This document shows, piece by piece, positions 16,573 through 25,504 of a DNA stretch of 43,373 bases. The notes beneath the pieces were generated by a model, which was given only the letters and a program-made list of their open reading frames with translations, had not been told where the DNA came from and ran no database searches. A program made the position numbers and the translations under genes. The number at the start of each line of letters is the position of its first letter. The first letter of the stretch is position 1. Source of the DNA: Planctomycetota bacterium (lineage in GTDB: Bacteria > Planctomycetota > UBA1135 > JACQFD01); NCBI GenBank assembly GCA_016792805.1, contig JAEUHX010000086.1:1-43373 (forward strand), in the 5' to 3' direction.

Positions 16573-19500
16573 GTGCCCTCCGCCGATCCCCTCGCCGATG
16601 CCTTCGAAGCTTGGCTCTCCGCCCTCGCCTCCGGCAAGGGCGACGGCCGCGCATCGGCGCGGGCCGCCATGGAGTCAAATGCGGTGGCGCCGACGGCAGG
16701 CGCACCGCGCAGGCCGGCCGACCGCGCGCTTCCGGCGGCGCGCATCAGTAACTTCCGACTGCTGCGCCGCATCGGCTCGGGCGGCACGTCGGAGGTGATC
16801 CTCGCGGAGCAGGAGCCGATCGGGCGGCTTGTGGCGCTGAAGCTCCTGGGCGATGAGGACGCCGGATCGGGACGTTGGCGGCGATTTGTGCAGGAGGCGC
16901 GCGCAGCCGCGCGGCTGCGGCATCCCAACGCGGTGGCCGTTCTCGACGCCGGCGAGTCCGACGGTTTCGCATTTGTTGCCATGGAGCATGTGCCCGGGTG
17001 CGGGCTCGATGAGGCTATCGCAGCCGCCTGCGCGTGCGGCACTCCGCTCCCCGCCTCGCGCTGCGTCGCGTGGGCACGCGAGATCGCCGCGGCGCTGGCC
17101 CACGCGCACGAGCAGGGAATTGTGCATCGCGATGTAAAGCCGTCGAACGTGCGCATCCACAAGGACGGGTACGCGGTGCTGCTCGACTTCGGCCTCGCCG
17201 GCGAGTTGGAGGACTCGAGTGAGAAAGGGCCCGCCACTTTTTGTGGATCCTTACCCTATGCGGCGCCGGAAACGCTGCGCGGCGGCGCCGCGGATGCGCG
17301 CTCGGATGTGTATGCTCTCGGCGCGACGCTCTACGAAGCTCTCACGGGTCGTCTCCCCTTCGAGGGCGAGACACCGGAGCGGCTCGCGCGGGCGATTCAG
17401 CGCGGTGCGCCGCCTCCCCCGCGGCAGCTGCGCCGCGATCTGCCGGCCGACTTAGAGGCCGTTGTGCTGCGGGCGCTGGAGCGACGCCCGGAGGATCGAT
17501 ACTCATCCGCCGCGGAGATGGGTGAGGATCTTGCGGCGCTGGCCGAGCTGCGCACTGTGCGGGCGCGCCCCGGATCGCTGCCGCGGCGCGCAGCCCGATG
17601 GTGTCTGCGGAATCGAGCGGTGGCGATCTTGGGGGCAGCGCTCGCCGCCACGGCCGCCTCTGCGGCGACGTGGAGCATTGGTGCGGAGCTCAACTATCGT
17701 GCGGTGCTCGCCGCGGAGCGCGACAGCGCCGACGCGCAGCGGCTTGCCGCGCAGTCGTCGTTGTCGATCGCCAATGCCCCAGGACTCGCGCTGCTGCTCG
17801 CCCGTGAGAGTCTCCACAAAACGCCGACGCCGTTCGGCCGCTCCGCACTTGCGCGCGCCCTCGAGGAGAATCGGGAGCTGCTCACGGTGGATTGCGCCGA
17901 CGGCCCCGTGAGATCTGTGGGCTTCGATGCGCAGGAGAATATCACTCTTCTCTCGGTGGCGGGCTCACTCTGCCAGTTTGACTCTCGAACGGCGACAGCG
18001 CTCCGTCGCTTCGAAGGGCCGAGCGCGCGCTCGTCGGATGCACATATCTCCCCCGACGGCGAGCGCGCCCTGGTAGCCGATCGGTTCGGCGTCCTTCGGT
18101 CGATCTCAACAAAAGACGGATCCGCCGCGGAGATGGCGCTGCCGGCGGGCGAGCGCGCGTCGTCGTGCGCGATACGCGGCGACGGCGCCATCGCCGTCGG
18201 GCTGAGATCCGGCCGAGTGGCGCTCCTCGATTCATCGCAACAAATTCTGTGGCTTACCGACGCAGTTCCGAACGAGCCGATCACACAGATCTCCTTCGAC
18301 GAGACGGGCCGCCGCATCGCCGCTGCGTGCGCGTCGGGCGCCGTGGCGATCTTCGCCTCCGAGCAAGGGCTTCTCGAGCGGGCGCTCGAATGCGGCACGA
18401 GCCTCCGCGGCGCCGCCGCGTCCCAATCGGCTTCGACGCTCGTCACGCTGCACTCCGATGGATTTGTGAGAGCGTTCGACCTCGAGACGGGCGAGCCAAG
18501 GCTCGCTTCGCGCCGCTTCTCCGGAGCCGGCGTCTCGCTCGCTCTCTCCCACGACGGCCGCCTCCTCGCAGCGAGCGCCTTCGACCGCTCCGTGCGCATC
18601 TGGGCGCTGCCGGAGCTCACAGAGATCGCAGCGCTGCGCGGACACGAAGGGGCCGTCACCGCGCTGGCGTGGTCGCGCGACGATCGTCGGCTCGCCACCG
18701 GAGGCGGCGACGGCGACTGCACGGCGCGCCTCTGGTCGATCACGCCGCCAGCGGCGTCCATCTGCTTCGATCGCGCCGGAGAACCTCACTCTTTTGTGCG
18801 CGTTGCCCCCGACGGCCGAAGCATCCTGGCGGGCGGCACGCGAGCGCCCCTCGCGCTCCTCGACGCGCGCTCCGGCGCCGAGCTCCGCCGGTTTCCGACC
18901 CCCGAAGGAGTCCTCGACGCGCGCTTTGCCTGCGACGGCGCGCATCTCACAATTATCACAACTTCCGGGCTCGTTCAACAATTCGAGGCGAGCTCAGCCC
19001 GATTGGTATTTGCGAACAATTCTCCAAGGAAGCCAACTCTCTATCCCGCGCTGAGCACCGACGGCCGGCGCGCGGCCATGGTGCTGCCGGGCCGAGAGCT
19101 CCGACTCGTCGACCTCGAGCGTGGCGCGACGCACACGGTGCCGCTCGGGAAGGCTCCTGTCCGCAGCGTCTCCTGGGACGCAAGCGAGGAGTGGCTCCTG
19201 CTCGGCTTGGAGGACGGCACCCTCGAGCGGCGCGATGTGCGGTCGGGCGCCGTGACCACCTCGAGGCAGCTCGGCGCCCCGATCGCACAAATCCGCGCGG
19301 CCGCGGGCGGCCCGGCCCTTCCCCTGCTCCTGATCCATGAGGATCGGAAGCAACTCGCGTTCGTCGATCGGGAATCCTTACAGCCGATCGCCGAGATCCC
19401 ACTTCCTCCCACGGCGCGGCGGCTCGCAGCGGCGAGCCCCAACGGCCGCTTCGCGCTGGTCGAGTCGGGAAGTGAGATCGTACTTTTATCCCGCGACTCG

Positions 19501-19839
19501 GAGCCGCGCGTCGTCTCCTTCCCCGGCCATGAGTCGGCGAATCTGGCGGCCGCGTTCAGCCCGGACTCGCGACATCTCGCGGCCGGCTCGGGCGACGGCG
19601 TCGTGCGAATCTATGATTGCACACTTCGCGAATTGTGGGTTTCCCTCGAGCTCCACAAAAAGAGTGTTCGCCATCTTCAGTGGAGCGACGACGGCACGAC
19701 GGTGATCTCCTGCTCGGAGGACGGCACGGTGCGACAGTGGCGTCCCTTCGAAATCGAGGCGCGCGCCGCCGCCACATCGCCGCGCGAGCTCACCGCCCGC
19801 GAACGCGCCCGGTTCGGGATTCCCTCACGCCGTCGCTAA
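16573..19839 (+). CDS. Ser/Thr protein kinase with WD40 propeller
   Basis: 1088 residues, GTG start. Kinase domain at about residues 59-335: IGSGGTSEV loop, VALK Lys90, HRDVKPSN (185-192), DFG (205-207), SLPYAAPE and RSDVYALGATLYEALTG. A transmembrane helix follows around residues 350-370 (AILGAALAATAASAATW). The C-terminal ~690 residues are degenerate WD40-type blades; the clearest are LRGHEGAVTALAWSRDDRRLATGG and FPGHESANLAAAFSPDSRHLAAGS. Other blades have lost the GH/WD signatures. Such kinases probably sense or scaffold with the propeller outside the membrane and phosphorylate cytoplasmic targets. The last 15 bases overlap the 3' end of the convergent ECF sigma gene, an unusual link between a kinase and its likely partner. 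Confidence 0.9.
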   Translation: MPSADPLADAFEAWLSALASGKGDGRASARAAMESNAVAPTAGAPRRPADRALPAARISNFRLLRRIGSGGTSEVILAEQEPIGRLVALKLLGDEDAGSGRWRRFVQEARAAARLRHPNAVAVLDAGESDGFAFVAMEHVPGCGLDEAIAAACACGTPLPASRCVAWAREIAAALAHAHEQGIVHRDVKPSNVRIHKDGYAVLLDFGLAGELEDSSEKGPATFCGSLPYAAPETLRGGAADARSDVYALGATLYEALTGRLPFEGETPERLARAIQRGAPPPPRQLRRDLPADLEAVVLRALERRPEDRYSSAAEMGEDLAALAELRTVRARPGSLPRRAARWCLRNRAVAILGAALAATAASAATWSIGAELNYRAVLAAERDSADAQRLAAQSSLSIANAPGLALLLARESLHKTPTPFGRSALARALEENRELLTVDCADGPVRSVGFDAQENITLLSVAGSLCQFDSRTATALRRFEGPSARSSDAHISPDGERALVADRFGVLRSISTKDGSAAEMALPAGERASSCAIRGDGAIAVGLRSGRVALLDSSQQILWLTDAVPNEPITQISFDETGRRIAAACASGAVAIFASEQGLLERALECGTSLRGAAASQSASTLVTLHSDGFVRAFDLETGEPRLASRRFSGAGVSLALSHDGRLLAASAFDRSVRIWALPELTEIAALRGHEGAVTALAWSRDDRRLATGGGDGDCTARLWSITPPAASICFDRAGEPHSFVRVAPDGRSILAGGTRAPLALLDARSGAELRRFPTPEGVLDARFACDGAHLTIITTSGLVQQFEASSARLVFANNSPRKPTLYPALSTDGRRAAMVLPGRELRLVDLERGATHTVPLGKAPVRSVSWDASEEWLLLGLEDGTLERRDVRSGAVTTSRQLGAPIAQIRAAAGGPALPLLLIHEDRKQLAFVDRESLQPIAEIPLPPTARRLAAASPNGRFALVESGSEIVLLSRDSEPRVVSFPGHESANLAAAFSPDSRHLAAGSGDGVVRIYDCTLRELWVSLELHKKSVRHLQWSDDGTTVISCSEDGTVRQWRPFEIEARAAATSPRELTARERARFGIPSRRR

Positions 19840-20397
19840 CGGCGCCACGACGCGCGCCCACGCGCTCATCCGCTCCGCCAGCGCACGCCGTGCGCGCTCG
19901 AGCCGCTTGCGCGCGGCCGCGTGGGTGATCCCGAGCCGGCGCGCGGCTTCGTCGCACCGGAGGCGGTCCCCATAGACGAGGTCGAGGATTTCGCGCTCCT
20001 CGGGGCGCAGGAACTCCATGGCGAGACGCATCTCCTCACGGGGCTCGCTGAGCTCCTCGATCGGGCTCGGAAGCCGATCGAGGGAATCGGAGCCCCGGGC
20101 GACGCGCTCTCGCGCGACGGCGCGGGAACGGCGCACCAGAAGGCGATTGGCCACGCGCAGGAGATAGGCGCGCAGCGCCGCCGGTTCCTCGAAGACGGGC
20201 GAAGACTTGGACGCGAGCCACGCCATGGTGGCCTCCTGGGCCACGTCGCTCACGGTGGCGGAACGGCCACGATCACCGCGGCGCCGCCGGAGCCGCTCGC
20301 GCAGGAGCGCGACTTCGAAGCGCAACAGCTCATCGAGCGCGTCGAGATCGTGCTCGCGCTGCCATCGGCGCAGCAGGTCGGCGGAGGGCAGTTCCAT
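19825..20397 (-). CDS. ECF-type RNA polymerase sigma factor
   Basis: 190 residues from the ATG at 20397. The frame continues upstream, but only into sequence antisense to the topoisomerase gene. Region 2 is seen as DLLRRWQREHDLDALDELLRF, then VSDVAQEATMAWLASK and LRAYLLRVANRLLVRRSR. Region 4 is FLRPEEREILDLVYGDRLRCDEAARRLGITHAAARKRLERARRAL, a helix-turn-helix for the -35 element. No anti-sigma gene adjoins. Its 3' end overlaps the convergent Ser/Thr kinase-WD40 gene by 15 bases, whereas the two other ECF genes in the window are in line with their kinases. Divergent from topoisomerase VI subunit B with 115 bases between starts. Confidence 0.9.
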   Translation of the reverse strand: MELPSADLLRRWQREHDLDALDELLRFEVALLRERLRRRRGDRGRSATVSDVAQEATMAWLASKSSPVFEEPAALRAYLLRVANRLLVRRSRAVARERVARGSDSLDRLPSPIEELSEPREEMRLAMEFLRPEEREILDLVYGDRLRCDEAARRLGITHAAARKRLERARRALAERMSAWARVVAPLATA

Positions 20398-20512
20398 GGC
20401 GAAGGGACGCAGAGTACGCCGACCGAGTTCCGATCTCCTCCCCTTCGACGCGGGCGCGCGGTGGCCCGCCTCGTCCCTTGTATCGCTCCGGCGCTCCCGG
20501 CAGCTTCCGGCG

Positions 20513-22609
20513 ATGCCTCCGGCGAAAGCTGAATCGTCTCCCACCGCCGTCGCGAGCAAGCCCGCGACGCCCGCTGCCGTGTCCCCGAAACCGAATGCGA
20601 AGCCCGCCCGCGTGACCGCCGAACAAATGGCGTCGAAGCAGCGGGAGATCTCCGTCGCCGAGTTTTTCACAAAAAACCGCCACCTGCTCGGGTTTGACAA
20701 CCCGCGCAAGGCGCTGCTGACCACAGTAAAGGAGGCCGTCGACAATTCGCTCGACGCCTGCGAGGAAGCGGGGATCCTGCCGACGGTGCGCGTGAAAATT
20801 GAGGTGATTCCCGGGCGCGACGGCACGACGCCGCCGCCCGCGCAGGCCGACCGGTTCCGCGTGACGGTGACGGACAACGGACCCGGAATTGTGAAGGACC
20901 AGCTCGGCAAGGTCTTCGCGAAGCTTCTGTATGGTTCAAAGTTCCACCGGCTGCGCCAGTCGCGCGGCCAGCAGGGCATCGGCATCTCGGCGGCCGGCAT
21001 GTACGGCCAGCTCACGACCGGCAAGCCGGTGCGCGTGATCTCGCGCACCTCGCCGTCGCGGCCGGCCTACTCGCTCGCGATTCAGATCAATACACAAAAG
21101 AACGAGCCGATGATCCTCGACGAGCAGAAACTCGAGGATTGGCCGCACCCGCAGGGCACGCAGGTTTCGATCGAGCTGGAGGGGCGGTTTCAGCGCGGGC
21201 GCGCCTCGGTGGAGGAGTATTTGGAACTCTCGTCGATCGCGAATCCGCATGTGGAGTTCATCTATGAGCCGCCGGACGGGCCGACGGTGAACTTCCGTCG
21301 CGGCGTGGGCGAGCTGCCGCGGGCGCCGAAGGAGATCATGCCGCATCCCTACGGGATCGAGCTCGGCATGATGCTCAAGATGTTACAGGATACAAAATCG
21401 CGGTGGCTCTCGGGATTCCTCTCGACGGAGTTCTCGCGCGTGAGCCAGCGCCTCGCGGAGGAGGTGTGCGCGGCGGCCAAGCTCAAGCATGATATGCGGC
21501 CGAGAGATGTGGTGGGAGCCGACGGCGAGCGCCTCTATGCAGCGCTGCAGAACGCAAAAGTGATGGCGCCGCCGACAGACTGCCTCTCGCCGATTGGTGA
21601 GGATTCGATCCTCGCGGGTCTCTACAAGCAGATCCGCGGCGAGTTCTACACGGCGGTCACGCGCACGCCTTCGGTCTATCGCGGAAATCCCTTCGTGATC
21701 GAAGTAGGCATCGCCTTCGGCAGCGACCCAGCTGCGAAGAAGAAGGAGACGCCGGTGGAGGAGGAGCCGCTCGCCGAGGGCGAGGAGTCGCACGAGGATG
21801 GCTCGCAGGAGCAGGGGCGCGTGATCCGCTACGCGAACCGCGTGCCGCTTCTGTATCAACAGTCGGCGTGCTGCACGTTCCAGGCGGTTGTGGAGACCGA
21901 CTGGAAGAATTATGGGTTGGCGCAGTCGCGCGGCGCGCTTCCTCAGGGACCGCTCGTCGTTTTTGTGCATATGGCTTCGGCCTGGGTGCCGTTCACGAGC
22001 GAAAGCAAGGAAGCGATCGCCGACTACGACGAGATCCGCAAGGAGATCAAGCTGGCGCTGCAGGAGGCCGGTCGCCGGCTTGGCACCTATATCCGCAAGC
22101 GCGAGCACGCGAAGACGGAGTGGAAGCGCCGAAATATTTTTGCGCTTTATATTGAGGAGGTCGCCGAGGCGTGCGGCCGTCTCAAGAAAGGCAAGATCAG
22201 CGTCGAGCGGCTTAAGAAGCAGCTACAGAAGATTGCGGAGGATCGCACGGGAGGCGAAGAGACCGACCGCATCCTGCGCAAGAAGCGCGAGGAGGAGGAG
22301 CGGCGCGAGCACGTGATTGTGGTGACTCCCGAGGGCGCGGAAGGTGCCGTGCCGACGATGTTGGCGGCGCCGACGGCGGGCGGTGGCGACGCTGCGGCGC
22401 CCGCGACGGAGGCGGCGGCCGCGGAACCAGAAAACTCGGGACACCAGGCGGAGCTGATCCCGGGCGCGCTGAAACCCCTTCCCAAGTCGGCGAAGGCCGC
22501 CGGCCCTGCGAAGGCGCCGACGAAGAAGGGCGGCAAGGGCACAAAAGGCGGCTCGACGCCCTCTCTCTTCGGCGACGACGAGCCGCCCAAGCGCAAAGGG
22601 AAAAAGTAG
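20513..22609 (+). CDS. top6B: DNA topoisomerase VI subunit B
   Basis: 698 residues from the ATG at 20513, chosen because the upstream extension is antisense to the sigma gene. This is the GHKL ATPase subunit of the type IIB topoisomerase, which opens and closes the DNA gate made by subunit A. Seen: ATP-binding motifs KEAVDNSLDA (73-82, Glu74/Asn78), DNGPGI (121-126) and RGQQGIGISAAGMYGQLTTG (151-170), nearly identical to archaeal enzymes. The transducer includes YRGNPFVIEVGIAFG, RYANRVPLLYQQSACC and VPFTSESKEAIAD with the probable switch lysine. Unusual are a Glu-rich insertion before RYANRVP and a Lys/Ala/Pro-rich tail of about 100 residues. The enzyme decatenates and relaxes DNA. Subunit A follows 1.2 kb downstream. 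Confidence 0.95.
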   Translation: MPPAKAESSPTAVASKPATPAAVSPKPNAKPARVTAEQMASKQREISVAEFFTKNRHLLGFDNPRKALLTTVKEAVDNSLDACEEAGILPTVRVKIEVIPGRDGTTPPPAQADRFRVTVTDNGPGIVKDQLGKVFAKLLYGSKFHRLRQSRGQQGIGISAAGMYGQLTTGKPVRVISRTSPSRPAYSLAIQINTQKNEPMILDEQKLEDWPHPQGTQVSIELEGRFQRGRASVEEYLELSSIANPHVEFIYEPPDGPTVNFRRGVGELPRAPKEIMPHPYGIELGMMLKMLQDTKSRWLSGFLSTEFSRVSQRLAEEVCAAAKLKHDMRPRDVVGADGERLYAALQNAKVMAPPTDCLSPIGEDSILAGLYKQIRGEFYTAVTRTPSVYRGNPFVIEVGIAFGSDPAAKKKETPVEEEPLAEGEESHEDGSQEQGRVIRYANRVPLLYQQSACCTFQAVVETDWKNYGLAQSRGALPQGPLVVFVHMASAWVPFTSESKEAIADYDEIRKEIKLALQEAGRRLGTYIRKREHAKTEWKRRNIFALYIEEVAEACGRLKKGKISVERLKKQLQKIAEDRTGGEETDRILRKKREEEERREHVIVVTPEGAEGAVPTMLAAPTAGGGDAAAPATEAAAAEPENSGHQAELIPGALKPLPKSAKAAGPAKAPTKKGGKGTKGGSTPSLFGDDEPPKRKGKK

Positions 22610-23088
22610 GGTCGGCGCTTGCGCCGAACAATCTCCGCGGGGCTTGCCCCCCGCCTCGGCATTTGTGCATCATCGGATTTTGGCAAGATAACAAATTTCT
22701 GCCGTAGGGTCGGCGCTTGCGCCGAACAATCTCCGCGGGGCTTGCCCCGCGCCGTTATACATCGGGCGCGAGTACGGAATCGGGAACCGGTTTCTTCATC
22801 CGGGCGCGCATGCGCGCCCGAGATCGTCGCGGGCATGCCCGCGCCCTACGGCGTCCCATGGATGCCTCGCACCTCGGCATTTGTGCATCATCGGATTTCG
22901 GCAAGATAACAAATTTCTGCCGTAGGGTCGGCGCTTGCGCCGAACAATCTCCGCGGGGCTTGCCCCGCGCCGTTACACATCGGGCGCGAGTACGGAATCG
23001 GGAACCGGTTTCTTCATCCGGGCGCGCATGCGCGCCCGAGATCGTCGCGGGCATGCCCGCGCCCTACGGCGTCCCATTCATGCCGCGC
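22610..23088. repeat. Tandem array of 218-base palindromic repeat units (REP-like)
   Basis: Two nearly identical 218-base units (22653-22870 and 22871-23088) preceded by a truncated one. Each full unit holds a 152-base core (22701-22852, 22919-23070) bounded by the inverted repeat GCCGTAGGG / CCCTACGGC. The core contains four short hairpins with two-base loops: TCGGCGC-TT-GCGCCGA, CGCGGGGC-TT-GCCCCGCG, GGGCGCGC-AT-GCGCGCCC and CGCGGGC-AT-GCCCGCG. The same family flanks the RAYT gene at 42.2-43.4 kb. No gene is supported here although several frames stay open. The array separates the two topoisomerase VI genes. Confidence 0.93.
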
Positions 23089-23122
23089 GCGCTGCGCAGT
23101 CACCAATCGCTCGACGCTCTCC

Positions 23123-23653
23123 TCAGTCTTCTTGGGCTTCCGCGACGGAGACTGAGGAGAAAAGTAAGAGCTCCTTGTCGTCGTGACGAAGCCGCACGCT
23201 CCCCTCGCGCTGCATACCAATCTTCTCGAGGAGCGCGATGCTCGGCGCGTTCTCGGGATCTGTGATTGCCACAATTCGTCGCAAACCGAAGCCGCGGAAA
23301 CCGTGGGAGAGGCAGGCGCGCGCAGCCTCGAGCGCGTAGCCACGGCCGCGGTGCCGCTCGAGGAACGCGAATCCAAGATCGACGTCGAGCAGCTCGTCGC
23401 GCCGAATGAGGCCGCACATGCCGAGCGGCTCTCCGCCGCCCGCGGGCTCGACGAGCCAGAGGCCAAAGCCGTTCCGCGCGTAGCTCGCGAGAGGGCCGGC
23501 GCGAAGGTACTCGCGCGCGTCGGCGAGGCTGCGCACGCCGCGCTCGCCGATGAAACGGAGCCACGCCGGCTCGTTCACGAGCTCGAGGATGAAAGGCGCG
23601 TCGCCCAAGCAGAACTCGCGCAGGCGAAGCCGCGGGGTCTCGAGGGAAGACAT
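23123..23653 (-). CDS. GNAT acetyltransferase, RimJ/RimL type
   Basis: 176 residues. N-terminal SSLETPRLRLREFCLGDAPFILEL is the classic start of RimJ/RimL-like GNATs ('T.RL.LR'). Then GFGLWLVEP, LGFAFLERHRGRGYALEAARACLSHGF with the acetyl-CoA pyrophosphate-binding R-G-R-G-Y-A loop, and IVAITDPENAPSIALLEKIGMQREG. Members acetylate N-termini of ribosomal proteins, other proteins or small molecules; the substrate cannot be told here. It is on the strand opposite to the topoisomerase VI genes that flank it, 34 bases after the repeat array and 136 bases from the divergent subunit A start, so it interrupts what is normally an adjacent pair. Confidence 0.9.
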   Translation of the reverse strand: MSSLETPRLRLREFCLGDAPFILELVNEPAWLRFIGERGVRSLADAREYLRAGPLASYARNGFGLWLVEPAGGGEPLGMCGLIRRDELLDVDLGFAFLERHRGRGYALEAARACLSHGFRGFGLRRIVAITDPENAPSIALLEKIGMQREGSVRLRHDDKELLLFSSVSVAEAQED

Positions 23654-23789
23654 GGCGGCGGGTGCTGCGCCTAGGCTACTTCAGCGCGGGTCCTGACACG
23701 CGGATTCCGGCCGGACGCCTTGAACCTCCGCGCGTGGGCCGCGATTCTCCGCGCCGCCGTTTCTCACCCGCGACCGTATTCGACACGCC

Positions 23790-24905
23790 ATGACCACGCC
23801 CATCCGCCGCAAGGCCCGTAGCTCGAAAGACGTCGAGGAGCTTCTGATCAGCCTCGCCGACAACGTGATCGACGCCGCCCGCGACGGCGCCGACCCCGTT
23901 CTCAAGATTCCCGTGCGCGCGCTGTCGAACGTGGAGTTCAGCAAGAAGACGCGCGTGATCGAGCTCGGAGGCAACAAAACGGAGCGGACGTTCTTCAACC
24001 TCGGCACGGCGAAGAAATTCATGCAAACGGTGCTGGTGGGCGATGCGCTCTCGGTGCTGCAGCGCGAAGGGCTCTCGCGATCGCTCAGAGAGATTTATTA
24101 TAGAACGAAGCACACGATTGCGGACAGCAACGAGAACACGTTCGACGGCCAGGAAGAGAGCGATCCGATCATTGAGGATCTGGAGGTGACGCTCGAGTGC
24201 CTGCGCGAGGAGCTGCACGTGCGCGCCGAAGCGGCGGGCACGCTCGTTGGTCCGATGACGATCGTCGACGACGGCGACACGATCGATTGCGCGCGCCTCG
24301 GCAAGGGCGGCTACGCGGTGCCGTCGATCGTGGAACCCGAGGAGATCCGCATCAAACGCTGCACGGCCGATTTCGTGTTGCTGATCGAGAAAGGCACTCA
24401 GTGGAACGCGCTGAACGAAGACAAATTCTGGAAGCGCTGGAATTGTGTGCTGCTGACGGGCAACGGGCAGCCGCCGCGCGGCGTGCGCCGGCTCGCGCGC
24501 CGGCTCCACGACGAGTACAAGCTTCCGGTCTATGTGCTCGTCGATAACGATCCGTGGGGATATTACATCTATTCGGTCGTGAAGCAGGGCTCGATCAATT
24601 TGGCGTTCGAGTCAATGCGCATGGCGATCCCCGACGCGAAGTTCATCGGGCTCTCGAGCCGCGATCCGCAGAACCACGGGCTACCGCGCAATGTCGGCAT
24701 CAAGCTCAACGACAAAGACATCGCGCGCGCGAAGGAGATCAAGAATTATCAGTGGTTTCAGAAGAAAGAGTGGCAGACGGAGATCGACCTCATGCTGCGC
24801 AGCGGCCTGAAGTACGAGCTCGACGCTCTCGCCAACAAGGACTTCCGATACCTGACGACGGACTATTTGCCGAAGAAGCTAAAAGATAAGGATTGGCTGG
24901 ACTAG
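23790..24905 (+). CDS. top6A: DNA topoisomerase VI subunit A (Spo11-like)
   Basis: 371 residues. Catalytic subunit that cleaves both strands through a 5'-phosphotyrosyl link; homologous to eukaryotic Spo11. Seen: the active-site region SLREIYYRTKH with Tyr103/Tyr104 (the second Tyr aligns with the catalytic one of known members); winged-helix N-terminus; Toprim acidic residues Glu200 in LLIEKGTQWNAL and the DND triad (252-254) in VLVDNDPWGYYIYSVVKQGSINLAFES, where most archaeal sequences have DAD. The C-terminal part (GLPRNVGIKLNDKDIARAKEIKNYQWF) is also family-typical. Length matches archaeal A subunits. The start follows 136 bases of gene-free sequence, so expression from its own promoter is likely. 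Confidence 0.95.
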   Translation: MTTPIRRKARSSKDVEELLISLADNVIDAARDGADPVLKIPVRALSNVEFSKKTRVIELGGNKTERTFFNLGTAKKFMQTVLVGDALSVLQREGLSRSLREIYYRTKHTIADSNENTFDGQEESDPIIEDLEVTLECLREELHVRAEAAGTLVGPMTIVDDGDTIDCARLGKGGYAVPSIVEPEEIRIKRCTADFVLLIEKGTQWNALNEDKFWKRWNCVLLTGNGQPPRGVRRLARRLHDEYKLPVYVLVDNDPWGYYIYSVVKQGSINLAFESMRMAIPDAKFIGLSSRDPQNHGLPRNVGIKLNDKDIARAKEIKNYQWFQKKEWQTEIDLMLRSGLKYELDALANKDFRYLTTDYLPKKLKDKDWLD

Positions 24906-24934
24906 CGTGGTTCGGAGAAAGTTCTGCTCAACTT

Positions 24935-25504
24935 CTAAGCCAGTCTATTGCTGATCTTCATGTCGACAACCTCCCAGGTAATTGTGCGCAACGCGAGGAG
25001 TCGATTGAATTCTGCGCCAGCAGATCCAGCGCCATGTCCCGTGGGTCCAAGCCCGTAGGTTCCGCCACCTTCTGATTTGACATCTCCCCACTCCGCCTTT
25101 CGCTTCACAAATTCCTGGTACAGGAAGCCGGCGGATGGAGTCTTGAATTCTACAATATAACAACCGTCGGAGTCATTCGTGAAGTAGCCTCGAACATATG
25201 CTCGATATGGAGCAATCCCGCCATAAGAGTTTCCGTGGAAGCGGTTGTTCCACTTAAGCCTATCAAACTCCTTCTCGGTCATTGATCGATACCAATACTG
25301 GCTCTCTGCAGCGGGCTTGTACGCGTCTTGGTTCGCGTGTGCCTCCAGATAGATCCACTCGTCGTTGTGATGTCTGTACTCGAGATGATATAATTTGACG
25401 AGATACGTATACGACGGTAGCGGCCCCGTCGGGATCTGATCTCGATTTGTGAATGCTCGGCACTTTTGAAGCGCTGCTTTGACTTGTTCTGGAGTATGTC
25501 GCAC
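24935..25504 (-). CDS. Orphan protein of unknown function, lower G+C
   Basis: 189 residues, ATG start. I do not recognise it. The sequence is rich in Tyr, His and Asn and reads like a small globular enzyme or toxin domain: SQYWYRSMTEKEFDRLKWN, GGIAPYRAYVRGYF, CYIVEFKTPSAGFLYQEFVKRKAEWGD, GGGTYGLGPTGHGAG, ending WEVVDMKIS. The 'YRSMT....' opening and late 'VEF' strand faintly recall ADP-ribosyltransferase-like or polymorphic-toxin domains, but I cannot align catalytic residues. It uses more A/T-ending codons than its neighbours, which suggests recent acquisition. Convergent with topoisomerase VI subunit A (29 bases between stops). No obvious immunity gene adjoins. Confidence 0.6.
   Translation of the reverse strand: MRHTPEQVKAALQKCRAFTNRDQIPTGPLPSYTYLVKLYHLEYRHHNDEWIYLEAHANQDAYKPAAESQYWYRSMTEKEFDRLKWNNRFHGNSYGGIAPYRAYVRGYFTNDSDGCYIVEFKTPSAGFLYQEFVKRKAEWGDVKSEGGGTYGLGPTGHGAGSAGAEFNRLLALRTITWEVVDMKISNRLA

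Noticed and set aside
20398..21048. Long N-terminal extension of the ECF sigma factor on the minus strand
   Set aside because: It is antisense to the well-supported topoisomerase VI subunit B gene; the sigma homology begins right after the ATG at 20397.
22610..23088. CRISPR array
   Set aside because: The units are 218 bases with internal palindromes and almost identical throughout, with no short repeats alternating with unique spacers and no cas genes nearby.
22619..23265. Open frames in the repeat array that look like repeated small proteins
   Set aside because: They follow the tandem palindromic DNA on both strands, and similar frames would arise from any G+C-rich repeat. No family similarity or ribosome-binding site is seen.
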